A DNA stretch of 64,000 nucleotides from CAVXTF01 sp963701375 (GTDB lineage Bacteria > Actinomycetota > Acidimicrobiia > Acidimicrobiales > CAVXTF01), in assembly GCA_963701375.1 (NCBI GenBank), contig CAVOZT010000004.1, positions 434,001-498,000 of the forward strand, in the 5' to 3' direction. The translations under genes were made by a program, and so were the position numbers. Below are positions 53,391 to 61,834 of this stretch, in pieces; position 1 is the stretch's first letter; each line of letters starts with the position of its first letter. Under the pieces are notes generated by a model. That model ran no database searches and was not told the DNA's origin. It was given only the letters and a program-made list of their open reading frames with translations.

Positions 53391-54295
53391 CCCGCCGACC
53401 CCGCGCCAGTAGCACTGCTCGAGGCGCGACGTAGGCCCGACCGTTCTGCCCGTTCGGCCCTTTCGAGTTGCCGCTGCACCTCCGCCCATGTGAGGGGCTC
53501 GGTGTCGATTCCCTCGCGGTCCTCGAAGTGGGCCCTGGAGAGGGCCACCCAGGCAACGCTCCAGAGCACAGGAAGTGTGGCCACCTTGGCGACGATGCCC
53601 GCAAGTTGCTGATCGACGAGTGGGCTCAACCCGAACGCGAGATGTACGTGTGAGAAGGCAGGGTAAAGCGGATGGTGGGAGAAGATGAACACGACGGAAG
53701 GAAAGCCCGGAACGACGGATTGCACCATCAGATACACCGCCCGCCCCAACGGAGTGGGCCTGCTCGAACCAGGGATGGTGGTTACCACAGGTGACCAGAG
53801 CACCAGGCCAGATACGAGCAGCAGCGCGTCGGTAGCCGCTCTGACGGCGGACGACGAACTCTGAGCAGCGACCGCCGGGGTCAGCAGAGTGCCGACTGCA
53901 ACCGTGGTGAAAACGATGACTGCGACGGGCGGCCTGCTCAAGAATGCGACTGTCGCGTCAATGGCTCGCGGCCGGGTGAGACGGGCTGCGAGAGGGGCCG
54001 GGATCGACAAGAGGAGCATCGGGGCGGCAACGAGCACTAGCAGCAGCCGCTGGACGATAAGCGCGGTGAGCGACCAATCCGCGGCAAGGTCCGCGAGCGG
54101 CCACGATCCTGCGGCGACCAACGCCGACATGGCAGCCGCAAAGGCCCAGCGTTGTCTACGTGAAGGGCGGGACTCGCCTCGAGCGAGGACCACGTAACAA
54201 GCCACAAGGAGTGCCACCAAAGCGAGGGAGACCGGGTGGAACCGCGCTGCCCACGGTCCGATCGTCGAGAAGGTGGCTGCAGGATCGATCGACAT
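53366..54295 (-). CDS. CtaG-like (caa3-type) cytochrome c oxidase assembly protein
   Basis: A 309-residue polytopic protein with seven or so membrane helices. The pattern matches the Bacillus CtaG/caa3 family: HPVSLALVALLVACYVVLA, WPLADLAADWSLTALIVQRL with conserved polar residues, LLSIPAPLAARLTRP and FIFSHHPLYPAFSHVHLAFG with clustered histidines that could bind metal, then DQQLAGIVAKVATLPVLWS. The family helps assemble the copper centre of haem-copper oxidases. ATG 54295 is chosen; the frame opens at 54322 across the divergent promoter. The tail is charged and disordered. Confidence 0.83.
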   Translation of the reverse strand: MSIDPAATFSTIGPWAARFHPVSLALVALLVACYVVLARGESRPSRRQRWAFAAAMSALVAAGSWPLADLAADWSLTALIVQRLLLVLVAAPMLLLSIPAPLAARLTRPRAIDATVAFLSRPPVAVIVFTTVAVGTLLTPAVAAQSSSSAVRAATDALLLVSGLVLWSPVVTTIPGSSRPTPLGRAVYLMVQSVVPGFPSVVFIFSHHPLYPAFSHVHLAFGLSPLVDQQLAGIVAKVATLPVLWSVAWVALSRAHFEDREGIDTEPLTWAEVQRQLERAERAERSGLRRASSSATGAGSAGQPPPTAK

Positions 54296-54315
54296 CACGG
54301 CGTACTCTTGCGCCA

Positions 54316-55272
54316 GTGGCACGAGTAGACAGGCTCGAGAGACTCACCGACCTGGTGCTCGTGCTTCTCAACGCCACGAGGCCGCTCACGCTTCGCGAGC
54401 TTGGCGACGCAGTTCCCGGTTTTCCCCCGGAAGGTGAGGCAAGGCGGCAGGCCTTCGAACGGGACAAGCGGACCCTTCGTGATCAGGGGATCGCCGTGAT
54501 AACCGAACCGATCGAGGGTCCGGAACAGATGGGGTACAGGATCCGCCCGGAGAACTTCTACCTTCCCGATCTGCAACTCGAGCCCGACGAGCAGGCGGCT
54601 TTGAACATCGCCGTGGCCGAGGTCCACCTCGGCGATCCTAGCGGCAGAGATGCTCTGTGGCGCCTTGGAATCCCGTCCCTCGAGTCGCTGGCACCGGTCG
54701 CCAACCTGCCTTCTTTGCCTGCACTTCCAGTGCTTTTCGAGGCGGTGCGATCGCGCGCGACCGTGACGTTCGAATATCGGGGCGAGCAGCGCCACGTCGA
54801 TCCGGCATTGCTCCGTTTCCGTCAGGGGTGGTGGTATCTCGCGGGGTTCGACCGCGACCGCGACGCGGCGCGCACGTTTCGGGTGGACCGGATGGACGGG
54901 ACTCCGACAACAGGCACGCCCGGGTCGGCTTGTCTCCCGGCGGACTTCGATGCGGAGGCCGCGATCCCCGATGAACCCTGGAAGATCGGAGAAGAGGCGA
55001 CGCGCTCTGTTCGCGTTCTGGTAGACGCGCTCGAAGGGCCGCGTGTCGTTCAGCAGCTGGGCGAGCAAAGTGTCAGCGAGCACCGTTCGGACGGGTCTGT
55101 CGTGGTGGAGCTCGAGGTCTCGAACGAGTCGGCGTTGATTTCGTGGGTGCTCGCACTCGGTACGCATGCGGAGGTCCTGGAACCACCCGAAGTGCGATCC
55201 GCGATCGTCGAATGGTTGAGCGGTTTCCAAGCAGAACGGGATTCCCAACCAGAAAGGACGAAAGGCGAATGA
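54316..55272 (+). CDS. pafB: WYL-domain transcriptional regulator, PafB-like
   Basis: A 318-residue regulator. It starts VARVDRLERLTDLVLVLLNA, with a winged-helix DNA-binding part (PLTLRELGDAVPGFPPEGEA, FERDKRTLRDQGIAV), then a WYL domain (VTFEYRGEQRHVDPALLRFR and QGWWYLAGFDRDRDAARTFR) and a C-terminal WCX part. PafB with PafC forms an activator of DNA-damage genes in mycobacteria. GTG 54316 lies seven bases after TACTCT, so transcription may start at the GTG (leaderless). Its stop overlaps the next ATG. The Pup-proteasome genes that often accompany pafBC are not in this window. Confidence 0.87.
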   Translation: MARVDRLERLTDLVLVLLNATRPLTLRELGDAVPGFPPEGEARRQAFERDKRTLRDQGIAVITEPIEGPEQMGYRIRPENFYLPDLQLEPDEQAALNIAVAEVHLGDPSGRDALWRLGIPSLESLAPVANLPSLPALPVLFEAVRSRATVTFEYRGEQRHVDPALLRFRQGWWYLAGFDRDRDAARTFRVDRMDGTPTTGTPGSACLPADFDAEAAIPDEPWKIGEEATRSVRVLVDALEGPRVVQQLGEQSVSEHRSDGSVVVELEVSNESALISWVLALGTHAEVLEPPEVRSAIVEWLSGFQAERDSQPERTKGE

Positions 55273-56204
55273 GTGAACCGCAACGCGACGCCGGGTCGCG
55301 GCTCGACAGGCTCCTCGCTGTCCTGTCCTGGCTCGCGCAGCGTGGCCAGGTGAGCCTGGCGGAACTCGCCGAACGGTTCGGGATGACTCCCGAGCAGTTG
55401 GTTGCCGACCTGGAGTTGGCTGCCTGCTGCGGCCTGCCCCCGTACACACCGGATCGGCTCATGGAGATCATTGTCGGAGAAGAGCTTGTTGAGGCCGAGC
55501 TCGGTCCCGAACTAGGTCGTCCGCGTCGGTTGTCCTCGCAGGAGGGATTCGCCCTCGCCGCCGCCGCCCGGGCGTCTGCAGCCGCGCAGGGCGGCGAGTC
55601 AGACAGTGCGCTGCAGCGAGCGCTCGCGAAGCTCGATGCGGCACTTGGTGACCGCGGTTCGGTCGGCGTGGACCTTGGTGAGCCAAAGCATCTTGGAGCT
55701 GTCCGTGACGCTCTGTCATCGGGTGCACAGCTCCAGATCGACTATCTGTCGGCGTGGCGCGACACGCGTTCTACGCGAGTTGTCGACCCCGTCGGGCTCG
55801 CTGCGCACGGAGGATTTTGGTATCTCGACGCGTGGTGTCACACCGCTGGAGGGACCCGGCGGTTCAGGGTCGACCGAATAGTTGGTGCAGAGCGGACGGG
55901 GCAGCCGGCAACCGATCATCCGGCGCAAGAAGCAACCGGCGAGGGTCCCTTCGTCCCGGGTCCCGAGGCGACCATGGTCCGTATAGCAATTTCGGGGGAA
56001 AGCGCCTGGCTCCTCGATACGGTGCCGATTCTCGAAACGGCGAAGCTACCCGACGGGCGGACCGTGGTCACCCTCGGTGTGGTGAGCACTGTCTGGCTGG
56101 AGCGCCTGTTGCTACAGCTCGGTCCGGGCGCCGAAGTACTCGAACCCGTGGAGTTGAAGTCCGTTGGCCGAGACGCAGCGGCGCGGGTGCTCGCTCGCTA
56201 CTGA
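55269..56204 (+). CDS. pafC: WYL-domain transcriptional regulator, PafC-like
   Basis: A 311-residue partner of the preceding regulator. The N-terminal winged helix reads SRLDRLLAVLSWLAQRGQVS and LAELAERFGMTPEQLVADLE, the WYL domain LQIDYLSAWRDTRSTRVVDP with GGFWYLDAWCHTAGGTRRFR, and the end LLLQLGPGAEVLEPVELKSV. ATG 55269 makes an ATGA overlap with the PafB stop, as in other actinobacteria. The ligand proposed for the WYL domain in this family is single-stranded DNA. I see no tatA/tatC gene after it; an unrelated relaxase gene follows 168 bases later. Confidence 0.87.
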   Translation: MSEPQRDAGSRLDRLLAVLSWLAQRGQVSLAELAERFGMTPEQLVADLELAACCGLPPYTPDRLMEIIVGEELVEAELGPELGRPRRLSSQEGFALAAAARASAAAQGGESDSALQRALAKLDAALGDRGSVGVDLGEPKHLGAVRDALSSGAQLQIDYLSAWRDTRSTRVVDPVGLAAHGGFWYLDAWCHTAGGTRRFRVDRIVGAERTGQPATDHPAQEATGEGPFVPGPEATMVRIAISGESAWLLDTVPILETAKLPDGRTVVTLGVVSTVWLERLLLQLGPGAEVLEPVELKSVGRDAAARVLARY

Positions 56205-56372
56205 GCCCCCATCCTCAGCCGAGCTGAGTCCCCAGTACCTCGGCGGCAATCGAAGACTTGTTGACGCGACCGTTGCCTAATTCCGCGATTTGACGGCCGA
56301 GGTCGCCCTCTCGGTGCGGGATAGTATGAAAAACTATGTAATGCTATGGTCTACCCCGAGAAGGAGGTCGGG

Positions 56373-57665
56373 GTGCTGCGGCTTTCGAAGCTCGGGCCGG
56401 GGAGGGAGGGGTACTACTTGCAGGCTGTCGGCCTGGAGTCGCCGGGTCAGTGGCTCGGGAGGGGCCCGGCGAGTGCCGGGCTGGCCGGGGAGGTTGGAGC
56501 GACAGAGCTGACCGCGTTTCTGAGTGGGCGCGATCCCCGCTCGGGTGAGGTTTTGGGCGCGAGCAGGGACAGGGTCAAGGTGACGGGATTCGATTTGACC
56601 TTCGCCGCGCCTAAGTCGGTGAGCATCCTGTACGGGCTCGCAGATCAACCAGTGGCAGACGCGGTCGTCGATGGTCACCGAGCGGCGGTTTCGGCGACGC
56701 TCGCCTATGTCGAAGACAGGGCGCTCGGAGTTCGCAGGACGCGCGGCTCGGAGCGGACTGTGGAGCCTCTCGAAGGAGCTTTCGGAGCTGCGTTCCTACA
56801 CCGGACGAGCCGTTCCCTTGACCCACATCTGCACTCACACGTCGTCGTCGCCAATCTCGGTCGCGGGCCCGACGGTCGTTTCAGCGCGCTTGATGGCCGT
56901 GGCCTCTACGCGCACGCCGGCACCATCGGGGCCCTCTACCACGTGCAACTCCGAGACGAGTTGAAGGTGCGCCTCGGCGTGGAGTGGGGAGCGCTTGATC
57001 GCGGAAGGGCGGACCTGGTCGGGATCGGCCCGGAAGTTCGGCGCGGCTTTTCTCGCCGGTCGGTTGCCATCGAGGCCGATCTGGCGGCCTATGCGACTAC
57101 TGACTCGGGACCGATAAGAAGGGGCGGACACCGCGCCGCCGAGGTTGCCTCGTTGAAGACGCGTCAACCGAAGGACATGACGATGAGTGCGGACGACCTT
57201 CGCCCGAGCTGGAGGAAAATGGCGATCGAGCTTGGCCTCGGACCATCCCGACTCGAGTCGGTCCTAGAGCGAGACGGCCACGAGCGCCGGCCGGGGCTGG
57301 ATCTCAACCAGGACCCTGAGCAGGTCGTGATGCGGCTCGCCTCCGCCGGTCGATCCGTGTCTCGACGCAATGTGGTGCAGGCCTGGTGCATGGAGCTCCC
57401 TGGCGGCGCCCAGGTGAAGGAGGTCGAAAGGGCTTCGGACAATCTTCTCGGCGTGCTGACCCGAAGTACCGGTAGAGACCGTCAATCGGGTGGAAGAGAC
57501 AGCCAGCCAGAAGGACGGGAACGCGACGGCCAGGGAGTCACAGAGCGGCGCCTGGCGCTCGAATCACTCGAGCTCGGCCCACTAGCTCGCCGATCGGCTG
57601 AACGCTCGATCGAGCTCAGAAGGAGCAGAGACCGCGGTCACGAAATCGGGCTCGGCTTCGGTTGA
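56373..57665 (+). CDS. MobF-type (TrwC/TraI) relaxase domain protein, orphan
   Basis: A 430-residue protein with only the relaxase domain. It begins LRLSKLGPGREGYYLQAVGL with the candidate nicking tyrosines, has the TrwC motif GFDLTFAAPKSVSILYGLAD and the metal-binding three-His motif LHRTSRSLDPHLHSHVVVAN. The helicase half found in TrwC is absent; the C-terminal 150 residues are Arg/Gly-rich and unrecognised. GTG 56373 is supported by a perfect AAGGAGGT site; ATG 56346 upstream lacks one. No coupling protein, type IV secretion gene or plasmid gene is nearby. Its tail overlaps ribC by 28 bases. Confidence 0.87.
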   Translation: MLRLSKLGPGREGYYLQAVGLESPGQWLGRGPASAGLAGEVGATELTAFLSGRDPRSGEVLGASRDRVKVTGFDLTFAAPKSVSILYGLADQPVADAVVDGHRAAVSATLAYVEDRALGVRRTRGSERTVEPLEGAFGAAFLHRTSRSLDPHLHSHVVVANLGRGPDGRFSALDGRGLYAHAGTIGALYHVQLRDELKVRLGVEWGALDRGRADLVGIGPEVRRGFSRRSVAIEADLAAYATTDSGPIRRGGHRAAEVASLKTRQPKDMTMSADDLRPSWRKMAIELGLGPSRLESVLERDGHERRPGLDLNQDPEQVVMRLASAGRSVSRRNVVQAWCMELPGGAQVKEVERASDNLLGVLTRSTGRDRQSGGRDSQPEGRERDGQGVTERRLALESLELGPLARRSAERSIELRRSRDRGHEIGLGFG

Positions 57666-58144
57666 GTGCCGGCAGCAATCGGGCCGGCGTCCGAGTAACC
57701 CTGGCGTACGCCGCGGCCAGCTCGCCTTGCCAGCTGTTCGGGTTCGTAGAGCATCCAGTACGCGTTGCGCGCGTGCTTTCTCGACCTGTCCACGCAGACC
57801 GCCGCGAGGCGCTCGGGGTCCTCTTCCTCGTTCTCGTGAACGAACACCTCGAGCACGTGGGTATTGGTGAGGAGCTGAGCGAGCATGATCCCTTGGGAAG
57901 CTTCGTGAGCACAGACCTGGTCGATAGCTGCCTTTCCCGGCATGCCGAGTGCCACCACGATTCTGCATCCCTCTTCTTGGATGAGCTTCTTGCAAGCGAC
58001 GCCCAGGTCCTTGAATCCGGGGACAGTGCGCCTCACGATCTCGAACTTCTCGCCGTGACCTGGACAGCTCTCGAGCTCGTCGACTGCCTCCCCGCCCATG
58101 TCGTAGCGGGCGAACATCGTGTCGGCGACACCGATTCGGTCCAT
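57638..58144 (-). CDS. ribC: Archaeal-type riboflavin synthase
   Basis: A 168-residue protein of the archaeal riboflavin synthase family, which is related to lumazine synthase and unrelated to bacterial RibE. It makes riboflavin by dismutation of two 6,7-dimethyl-8-ribityllumazine molecules. Landmarks are GVADTMFARYDMGGEAVDEL, VRRTVPGFKDLGVACKKLIQ, CRIVVALGMPGKAAIDQVCA, HEASQGIMLAQLLTNTHVLE, VFVHENEEEDPERLAA and RRAGRGVRQGYSDAGPI. ATG 58144 is the only good start. It diverges from bioA, so two cofactor pathways share this promoter region. Family membership is clear; presence in a bacterium is unusual. Confidence 0.9.
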   Translation of the reverse strand: MDRIGVADTMFARYDMGGEAVDELESCPGHGEKFEIVRRTVPGFKDLGVACKKLIQEEGCRIVVALGMPGKAAIDQVCAHEASQGIMLAQLLTNTHVLEVFVHENEEEDPERLAAVCVDRSRKHARNAYWMLYEPEQLARRAGRGVRQGYSDAGPIAAGTQPKPSPIS

Positions 58145-58218
58145 GAATTGATTCTCCCACGGCCGGGATCCCGATCTGGGTGGACCATCGCAGATCCGTG
58201 GGTGAGACTCCCTCGTCG

Positions 58219-59541
58219 ATGAGGACTGCAGTGAATTCCACTCAAGTGGAGCCGAGCGCGCTCAGTTGGATAGAGCGCGACCGCGCAACCGTCTGGCACG
58301 GCTTCACCCAGATGGACGCGTACACCTCGGCGTCGCCACTTGTCGTGGAGCAGGCGTCGGGCAGGCACCTGTTCGACACCGAGGGCCGCAGCTATTTCGA
58401 CGGCGTCTCGTCATTGTGGGTCAACACACTCGGCCATCGAGTTCCGGAGCTCGACGCTGCCGTCCGCCGCCAGCTCGACCGGGTTGCGCACTCCACGATG
58501 CTCGGAAACGGCAATCGGGTGGTCATAGAGCTGTCAGAGGCGCTCGTCGGACTGCTTCCGGTCGAAAGCCCACATCTTCTCTATGCGTCCGACGGCGCGT
58601 CGGCGGTGGAACAGGCTCTCAAGATCGTGTTCCAGTACTGGGCCAACTCCGGATCCTCGGGGCACACAGAATTCCTGACGCTCGGAGGTGCGTACCACGG
58701 GGACACCGTCGGCTCCTTGTCACTCGGGGACGGCGGATTCGGCACCGACTTGTTCGACCCGCTTCGATTCACAGTCGTCCGGACCCCCGGGTACGACGAT
58801 CCAGGGTGGCTCGAGAAGGCTCTCGTATCTTTGGACCACCACTCGGACAGGCTCGCAGCCGCGGTGATCGAGCCGGTCGTTCAGGGCGCGTCCGGAATGC
58901 TCGTCGCAGACCCGCAAGACGTGGGCGAGTTCGGCGGTGCGTGTGCGGCGTCCGGCGTGCTGCTCGTGGCAGACGAGGTTGCGACCGGATTCGGCCGCAC
59001 CACCAAGATGTTCGCGAGCGACTGGGCCGGATTGCGCCCCGACATCATGTGCCTTGGAAAGGGAATCACCGGCGGCTATCTGCCGATGTCCGTCACCGCG
59101 GCGTCAGAGCGCATCTTCGATGCGTTCTTAGGTCCGGACTTGAGCGCGTGTACGTTGTTCCACGGGCACTCCTACGGCGGTAATGCTCTCGCAGCGAGCG
59201 TGGCTCTCGAGCACCTGCGTCTGCTCGAGCGCTGGGACGTGCTCGCGCAGGCCGCAGAAAGTGCCGAACTGCTCGGTCATCTCCTCGAACGCGGTGTGGC
59301 GGGGCACCGAGCGGTGTCGGAGATCCGGAGGTTCGGCCTGATGGCGGGTGTCGAGCTCGCACCTCCGCACGCCGAAGCCCGATGGGGGAGACGAGTTTGC
59401 GCGGCTGCGACCCGACGCGGAGTGCTCCTTCGGCCCCTCGGCGACGTGGTCGTCCTGATGCCACCTCTCACGTCGACCGCGTCAGAGTTGCAGGTCATGG
59501 TGGCGGCATTGGTGGGCGCGCTCGACGAGGTAGGCGCATGA
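58219..59541 (+). CDS. bioA: Adenosylmethionine-8-amino-7-oxononanoate aminotransferase
   Basis: BioA converts KAPA to DAPA in biotin synthesis, using S-adenosylmethionine as amino donor and PLP. The 440-residue class III aminotransferase has HGFTQMDAYTSASPLVVEQA typical of BioA, the PLP phosphate site YASDGASAVEQALKIVFQYW, LTLGGAYHGDTVGSLSLG, the Asp of LLVADEVATGFGRTTKMFA and the Schiff-base Lys in CLGKGITGGYLPMSVTA. ATG 58219 is chosen; the frame opens at 58180. Its stop overlaps the ATG of bioF (ATGA), and bioD follows in the same way. Confidence 0.94.
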   Translation: MRTAVNSTQVEPSALSWIERDRATVWHGFTQMDAYTSASPLVVEQASGRHLFDTEGRSYFDGVSSLWVNTLGHRVPELDAAVRRQLDRVAHSTMLGNGNRVVIELSEALVGLLPVESPHLLYASDGASAVEQALKIVFQYWANSGSSGHTEFLTLGGAYHGDTVGSLSLGDGGFGTDLFDPLRFTVVRTPGYDDPGWLEKALVSLDHHSDRLAAAVIEPVVQGASGMLVADPQDVGEFGGACAASGVLLVADEVATGFGRTTKMFASDWAGLRPDIMCLGKGITGGYLPMSVTAASERIFDAFLGPDLSACTLFHGHSYGGNALAASVALEHLRLLERWDVLAQAAESAELLGHLLERGVAGHRAVSEIRRFGLMAGVELAPPHAEARWGRRVCAAATRRGVLLRPLGDVVVLMPPLTSTASELQVMVAALVGALDEVGA

Positions 59542-60707
59542 CCGGTGGCCGCTTCGAATCGTGGATCGAGCATGTCGACGACGAGTGCATGGCGCTCGAA
59601 GAAGGCGGTTCCTGGCGCCGTCCGAGGTCGTTCGATTCTGCGGGAGCCTCCGACTCGTCGGGTGCCCTCGAAGGAAGCGATCGGCGCATCGTCGCGTTCG
59701 CGTCCAACGACTACCTCGGTCTCACCACGCATCCAGCGGTCGTCCTAGCCGCGCACGAGGCTCTCGAACGGTGGGGGACCGGCGCCGGAGCTTCGAGGCT
59801 CGTCACCGGATCGCGGCCCGTACACCACGAGCTCGAGGAAGAGCTCGCCGAATGGAAAGGCGAGGAGCGCTCGATCCTTTTCCCAACGGGATTCGCTGCG
59901 AACCTCGGTGTGCTGGCGACCTTCGGGCACAAGGACGCACTCATCTTCTCGGACGAGCTCAATCACGCGTCGATCGTTGACGGTGCGCGCTTGGCTCGGG
60001 CCGAGGTAGCGGTGTTCCGGCATGGGGATCGAGAGCATCTCGGTGCGCTGCTCGCGGCACACGTGGGACGTCCTGCAATCGTCGTGACGGATCTTGTTTT
60101 CTCCATGGACGGGGACGTTGCGCCGATCTCGGACATCGCCGAGTTGTGCCGTCGGTTCGGCGCTCTTCTGGTCATCGACGAGGCCCATGCGGTGCTCGGA
60201 CCCGATCCGGCGCCGCTTCTCAAAGGTGTGACGGCACTTCGAGTCGGGACGCTGTCCAAGGCGCTCGGGTCGGTGGGGGGGTTCGTAACGGGACCGACGC
60301 GTTTCATCGAGCTGCTGGAGAACAGGGCCCGTTCGTACATCTTCACGACCGCACCGCCCCCAGCCGACGCCGCAGCCGCGCTAGCAGCGCTGAACATCGT
60401 GCGCTCCGAAGAGGGTGAAGCGCTCGTGTCGCGGCTCCGATCGCGCGTAGACGCCGTCGTGCCCGGGCACCCGAGCCCGATCGTTCCCGTTGTTCTCGGC
60501 AGCGAGGAGGCTGCACTCCTCGCATCGGCAGAGCTGCTCGAAGCGGGCTTTTGGGTTCCTGCGATAAGACCGCCCACAGTTCCGAGGGGAACGTCTCGAC
60601 TAAGGGTCACCCTGTCCGCGTCGCATCGCGAGCACGATGTGACGCGCCTAGTGAGGGAGCTCGAAAGTCTCCGTTCCCGAGACGCTAACCAGGTGGTCGC
60701 AACTTGA
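59538..60707 (+). CDS. bioF: 8-amino-7-oxononanoate synthase
   Basis: BioF condenses pimeloyl-thioester with alanine to give KAPA. The 389-residue alpha-oxoamine synthase shows FASNDYLGLTTHPAVVLAAH, GTGAGASRLVTGSRPVHHEL, LIFSDELNHASIVDGARLAR, VIDEAHAVLGPDPAP and the PLP Lys in RVGTLSKALGSVGGFVTGP. It is placed between BioA and BioD, with start and stop overlaps on both sides, so the three proteins are translationally coupled. ATG 59538 is selected by the overlap and by the family N-terminus; the frame opens much further upstream inside bioA. Confidence 0.94.
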   Translation: MTGGRFESWIEHVDDECMALEEGGSWRRPRSFDSAGASDSSGALEGSDRRIVAFASNDYLGLTTHPAVVLAAHEALERWGTGAGASRLVTGSRPVHHELEEELAEWKGEERSILFPTGFAANLGVLATFGHKDALIFSDELNHASIVDGARLARAEVAVFRHGDREHLGALLAAHVGRPAIVVTDLVFSMDGDVAPISDIAELCRRFGALLVIDEAHAVLGPDPAPLLKGVTALRVGTLSKALGSVGGFVTGPTRFIELLENRARSYIFTTAPPPADAAAALAALNIVRSEEGEALVSRLRSRVDAVVPGHPSPIVPVVLGSEEAALLASAELLEAGFWVPAIRPPTVPRGTSRLRVTLSASHREHDVTRLVRELESLRSRDANQVVAT

Positions 60708-61414
60708 ACGGTCCCCGCCCCGAGCAACTCGTGGTGGTCGTAGGGACGGGAACCGACGTTGGCAAGACGTATGTGAGCGCGGCACTGCTCTTGGCGAGCC
60801 AGCAATTGGGGATGACCGTGGCGGCGCGCAAGCCTGTCCAGTCGTTCGACCCCAAAGACGAGACAACCGACGCCGATGTGCTCGGTGCAGCGAGCGGGGA
60901 GGATCCAGAGGTCGTCTGTCTTCCGCACCGCTGGTACGAGGTTCCCTACGCGCCGCCGATGGCAGCAGACGCGCTCAATCGGCCCGTCATGTTCCACGAG
61001 GACCTACTGGAAGAACTCGTCTGGCCGTATCCCCGCGTGAGTCTCGGAGTCGTCGAGATGGCTGGGGGAGTGGCGTCGCCGATCGCCTATGACGATGCGG
61101 ACCCGGTGGATTTCATAAGGGCTCTGGAGCCGGACCGCGTGATCTTGGTCTCAGATGCAGCCTTGGGGACCGTGAACGCAACCAGGCTCAGTTACCGAAC
61201 GCTCGTCAGTGGCCTGGGTGCACAGGAAGACCAGGATCGGATCGTCATCGTCCTCAATTGCTTCGATTCCGAATGCGAGTTGCATCAGCTCAACAGCAAT
61301 TGGCTTTCAATCCACGACGGGCTTCATCTGATCTTGAGCCCGATCGGCAAAGTGGACCGGACCGGGTGGGCCCTCGTGAGGCGCATGTGGCCCTCCTTCT
61401 TGGAACGCGGGTGA
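60704..61414 (+). CDS. bioD: Dethiobiotin synthetase
   Basis: BioD closes the ureido ring of dethiobiotin with ATP and CO2. The 236-residue P-loop protein has VVVVGTGTDVGKTYVSAALL (Walker A), AARKPVQSFDPKDETTDADV with the Lys and Asp expected, PHRWYEVPYAPPMAADALN, the switch-like LGVVEMAGGVASPIAYDDAD and VILVSDAALGTVNATRLSYR. The TTG start at 60704 overlaps the bioF stop (TTGA). It ends the biotin operon on this strand; bioB is on the opposite strand 1.9 kb away. Confidence 0.9.
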   Translation: MNGPRPEQLVVVVGTGTDVGKTYVSAALLLASQQLGMTVAARKPVQSFDPKDETTDADVLGAASGEDPEVVCLPHRWYEVPYAPPMAADALNRPVMFHEDLLEELVWPYPRVSLGVVEMAGGVASPIAYDDADPVDFIRALEPDRVILVSDAALGTVNATRLSYRTLVSGLGAQEDQDRIVIVLNCFDSECELHQLNSNWLSIHDGLHLILSPIGKVDRTGWALVRRMWPSFLERG

Positions 61415-61428
61415 TGCGCCAGTCGCCA

Positions 61429-61457
61429 TTGTCGGTGGGGGACACCCGAGGTATAGT
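61429..61457 (+). promoter_or_regulatory. Promoter of the GntR gene, probably leaderless
   Basis: TTGTCG at 61429-61434 and TATAGT at 61452-61457 are separated by 17 bases. TATAGT is five of six to the -10 consensus and lies six bases before the GTG at 61464, which would then be at or next to the transcription start. Confidence 0.6.
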
Positions 61458-61463
61458 GCCACT

Positions 61464-61834
61464 GTGAGTAGCACTAGCAGCATGGAGGTAGACCCTCGAA
61501 GTCCGGTCCCTCTGCACGAACAGGTCGCAGCTGCACTCCGGCGTGCCATAGCGGAGGGCGAGGCGGCTCCCGGCGAACGGCTCCCACCAGCGAGGGACCT
61601 GGCCGGAGTCCTCGGGGTCAACGCCAACACTGTGTTCCGCGCATTGCGGACGCTCCGTGAAGAAGGGCTCGTTGAGTTCCGACGGGGCCGAGGCGTGACG
61701 GTTACCGGCGAGGCGCCTGAGCGGAGCACCCTGGTCGAAAGGGCCGCGAGCTCGTCACGCTCGCCCGCCGTTACGGGTACAAGCCGGACGAACTGGCCAG
61801 GGTCATCGAGCAAGCGTCAGAAGGATGGGCATGA
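61464..61834 (+). CDS. GntR-family regulator, YtrA type (frameshifted near the end)
   Basis: A small winged-helix regulator. PVPLHEQVAAALRRAIAEGE, ERLPPARDLAGVLGVNANTV and FRALRTLREEGLVEFRRGRG form the GntR DNA-binding domain (residues about 12-80). The frame as given runs on into random sequence. Adding one C at 61744-61745 restores the YtrA-type helical tail ELVTLARRYGYKPDELARVI and a TGA at 61832-61834 that overlaps the next ATG. The product is about 123 residues. TTGTCG (61429-61434), 17 bases and TATAGT (61452-61457) lie just before GTG 61464, so the message is probably leaderless. Confidence 0.8.

Noticed and set aside
56324..56340. ATAGTATGAAAAACTAT as an operator of the relaxase gene
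   Set aside because: Arms of only five bases in an AT-rich stretch are expected by chance, and no regulator gene is adjacent.
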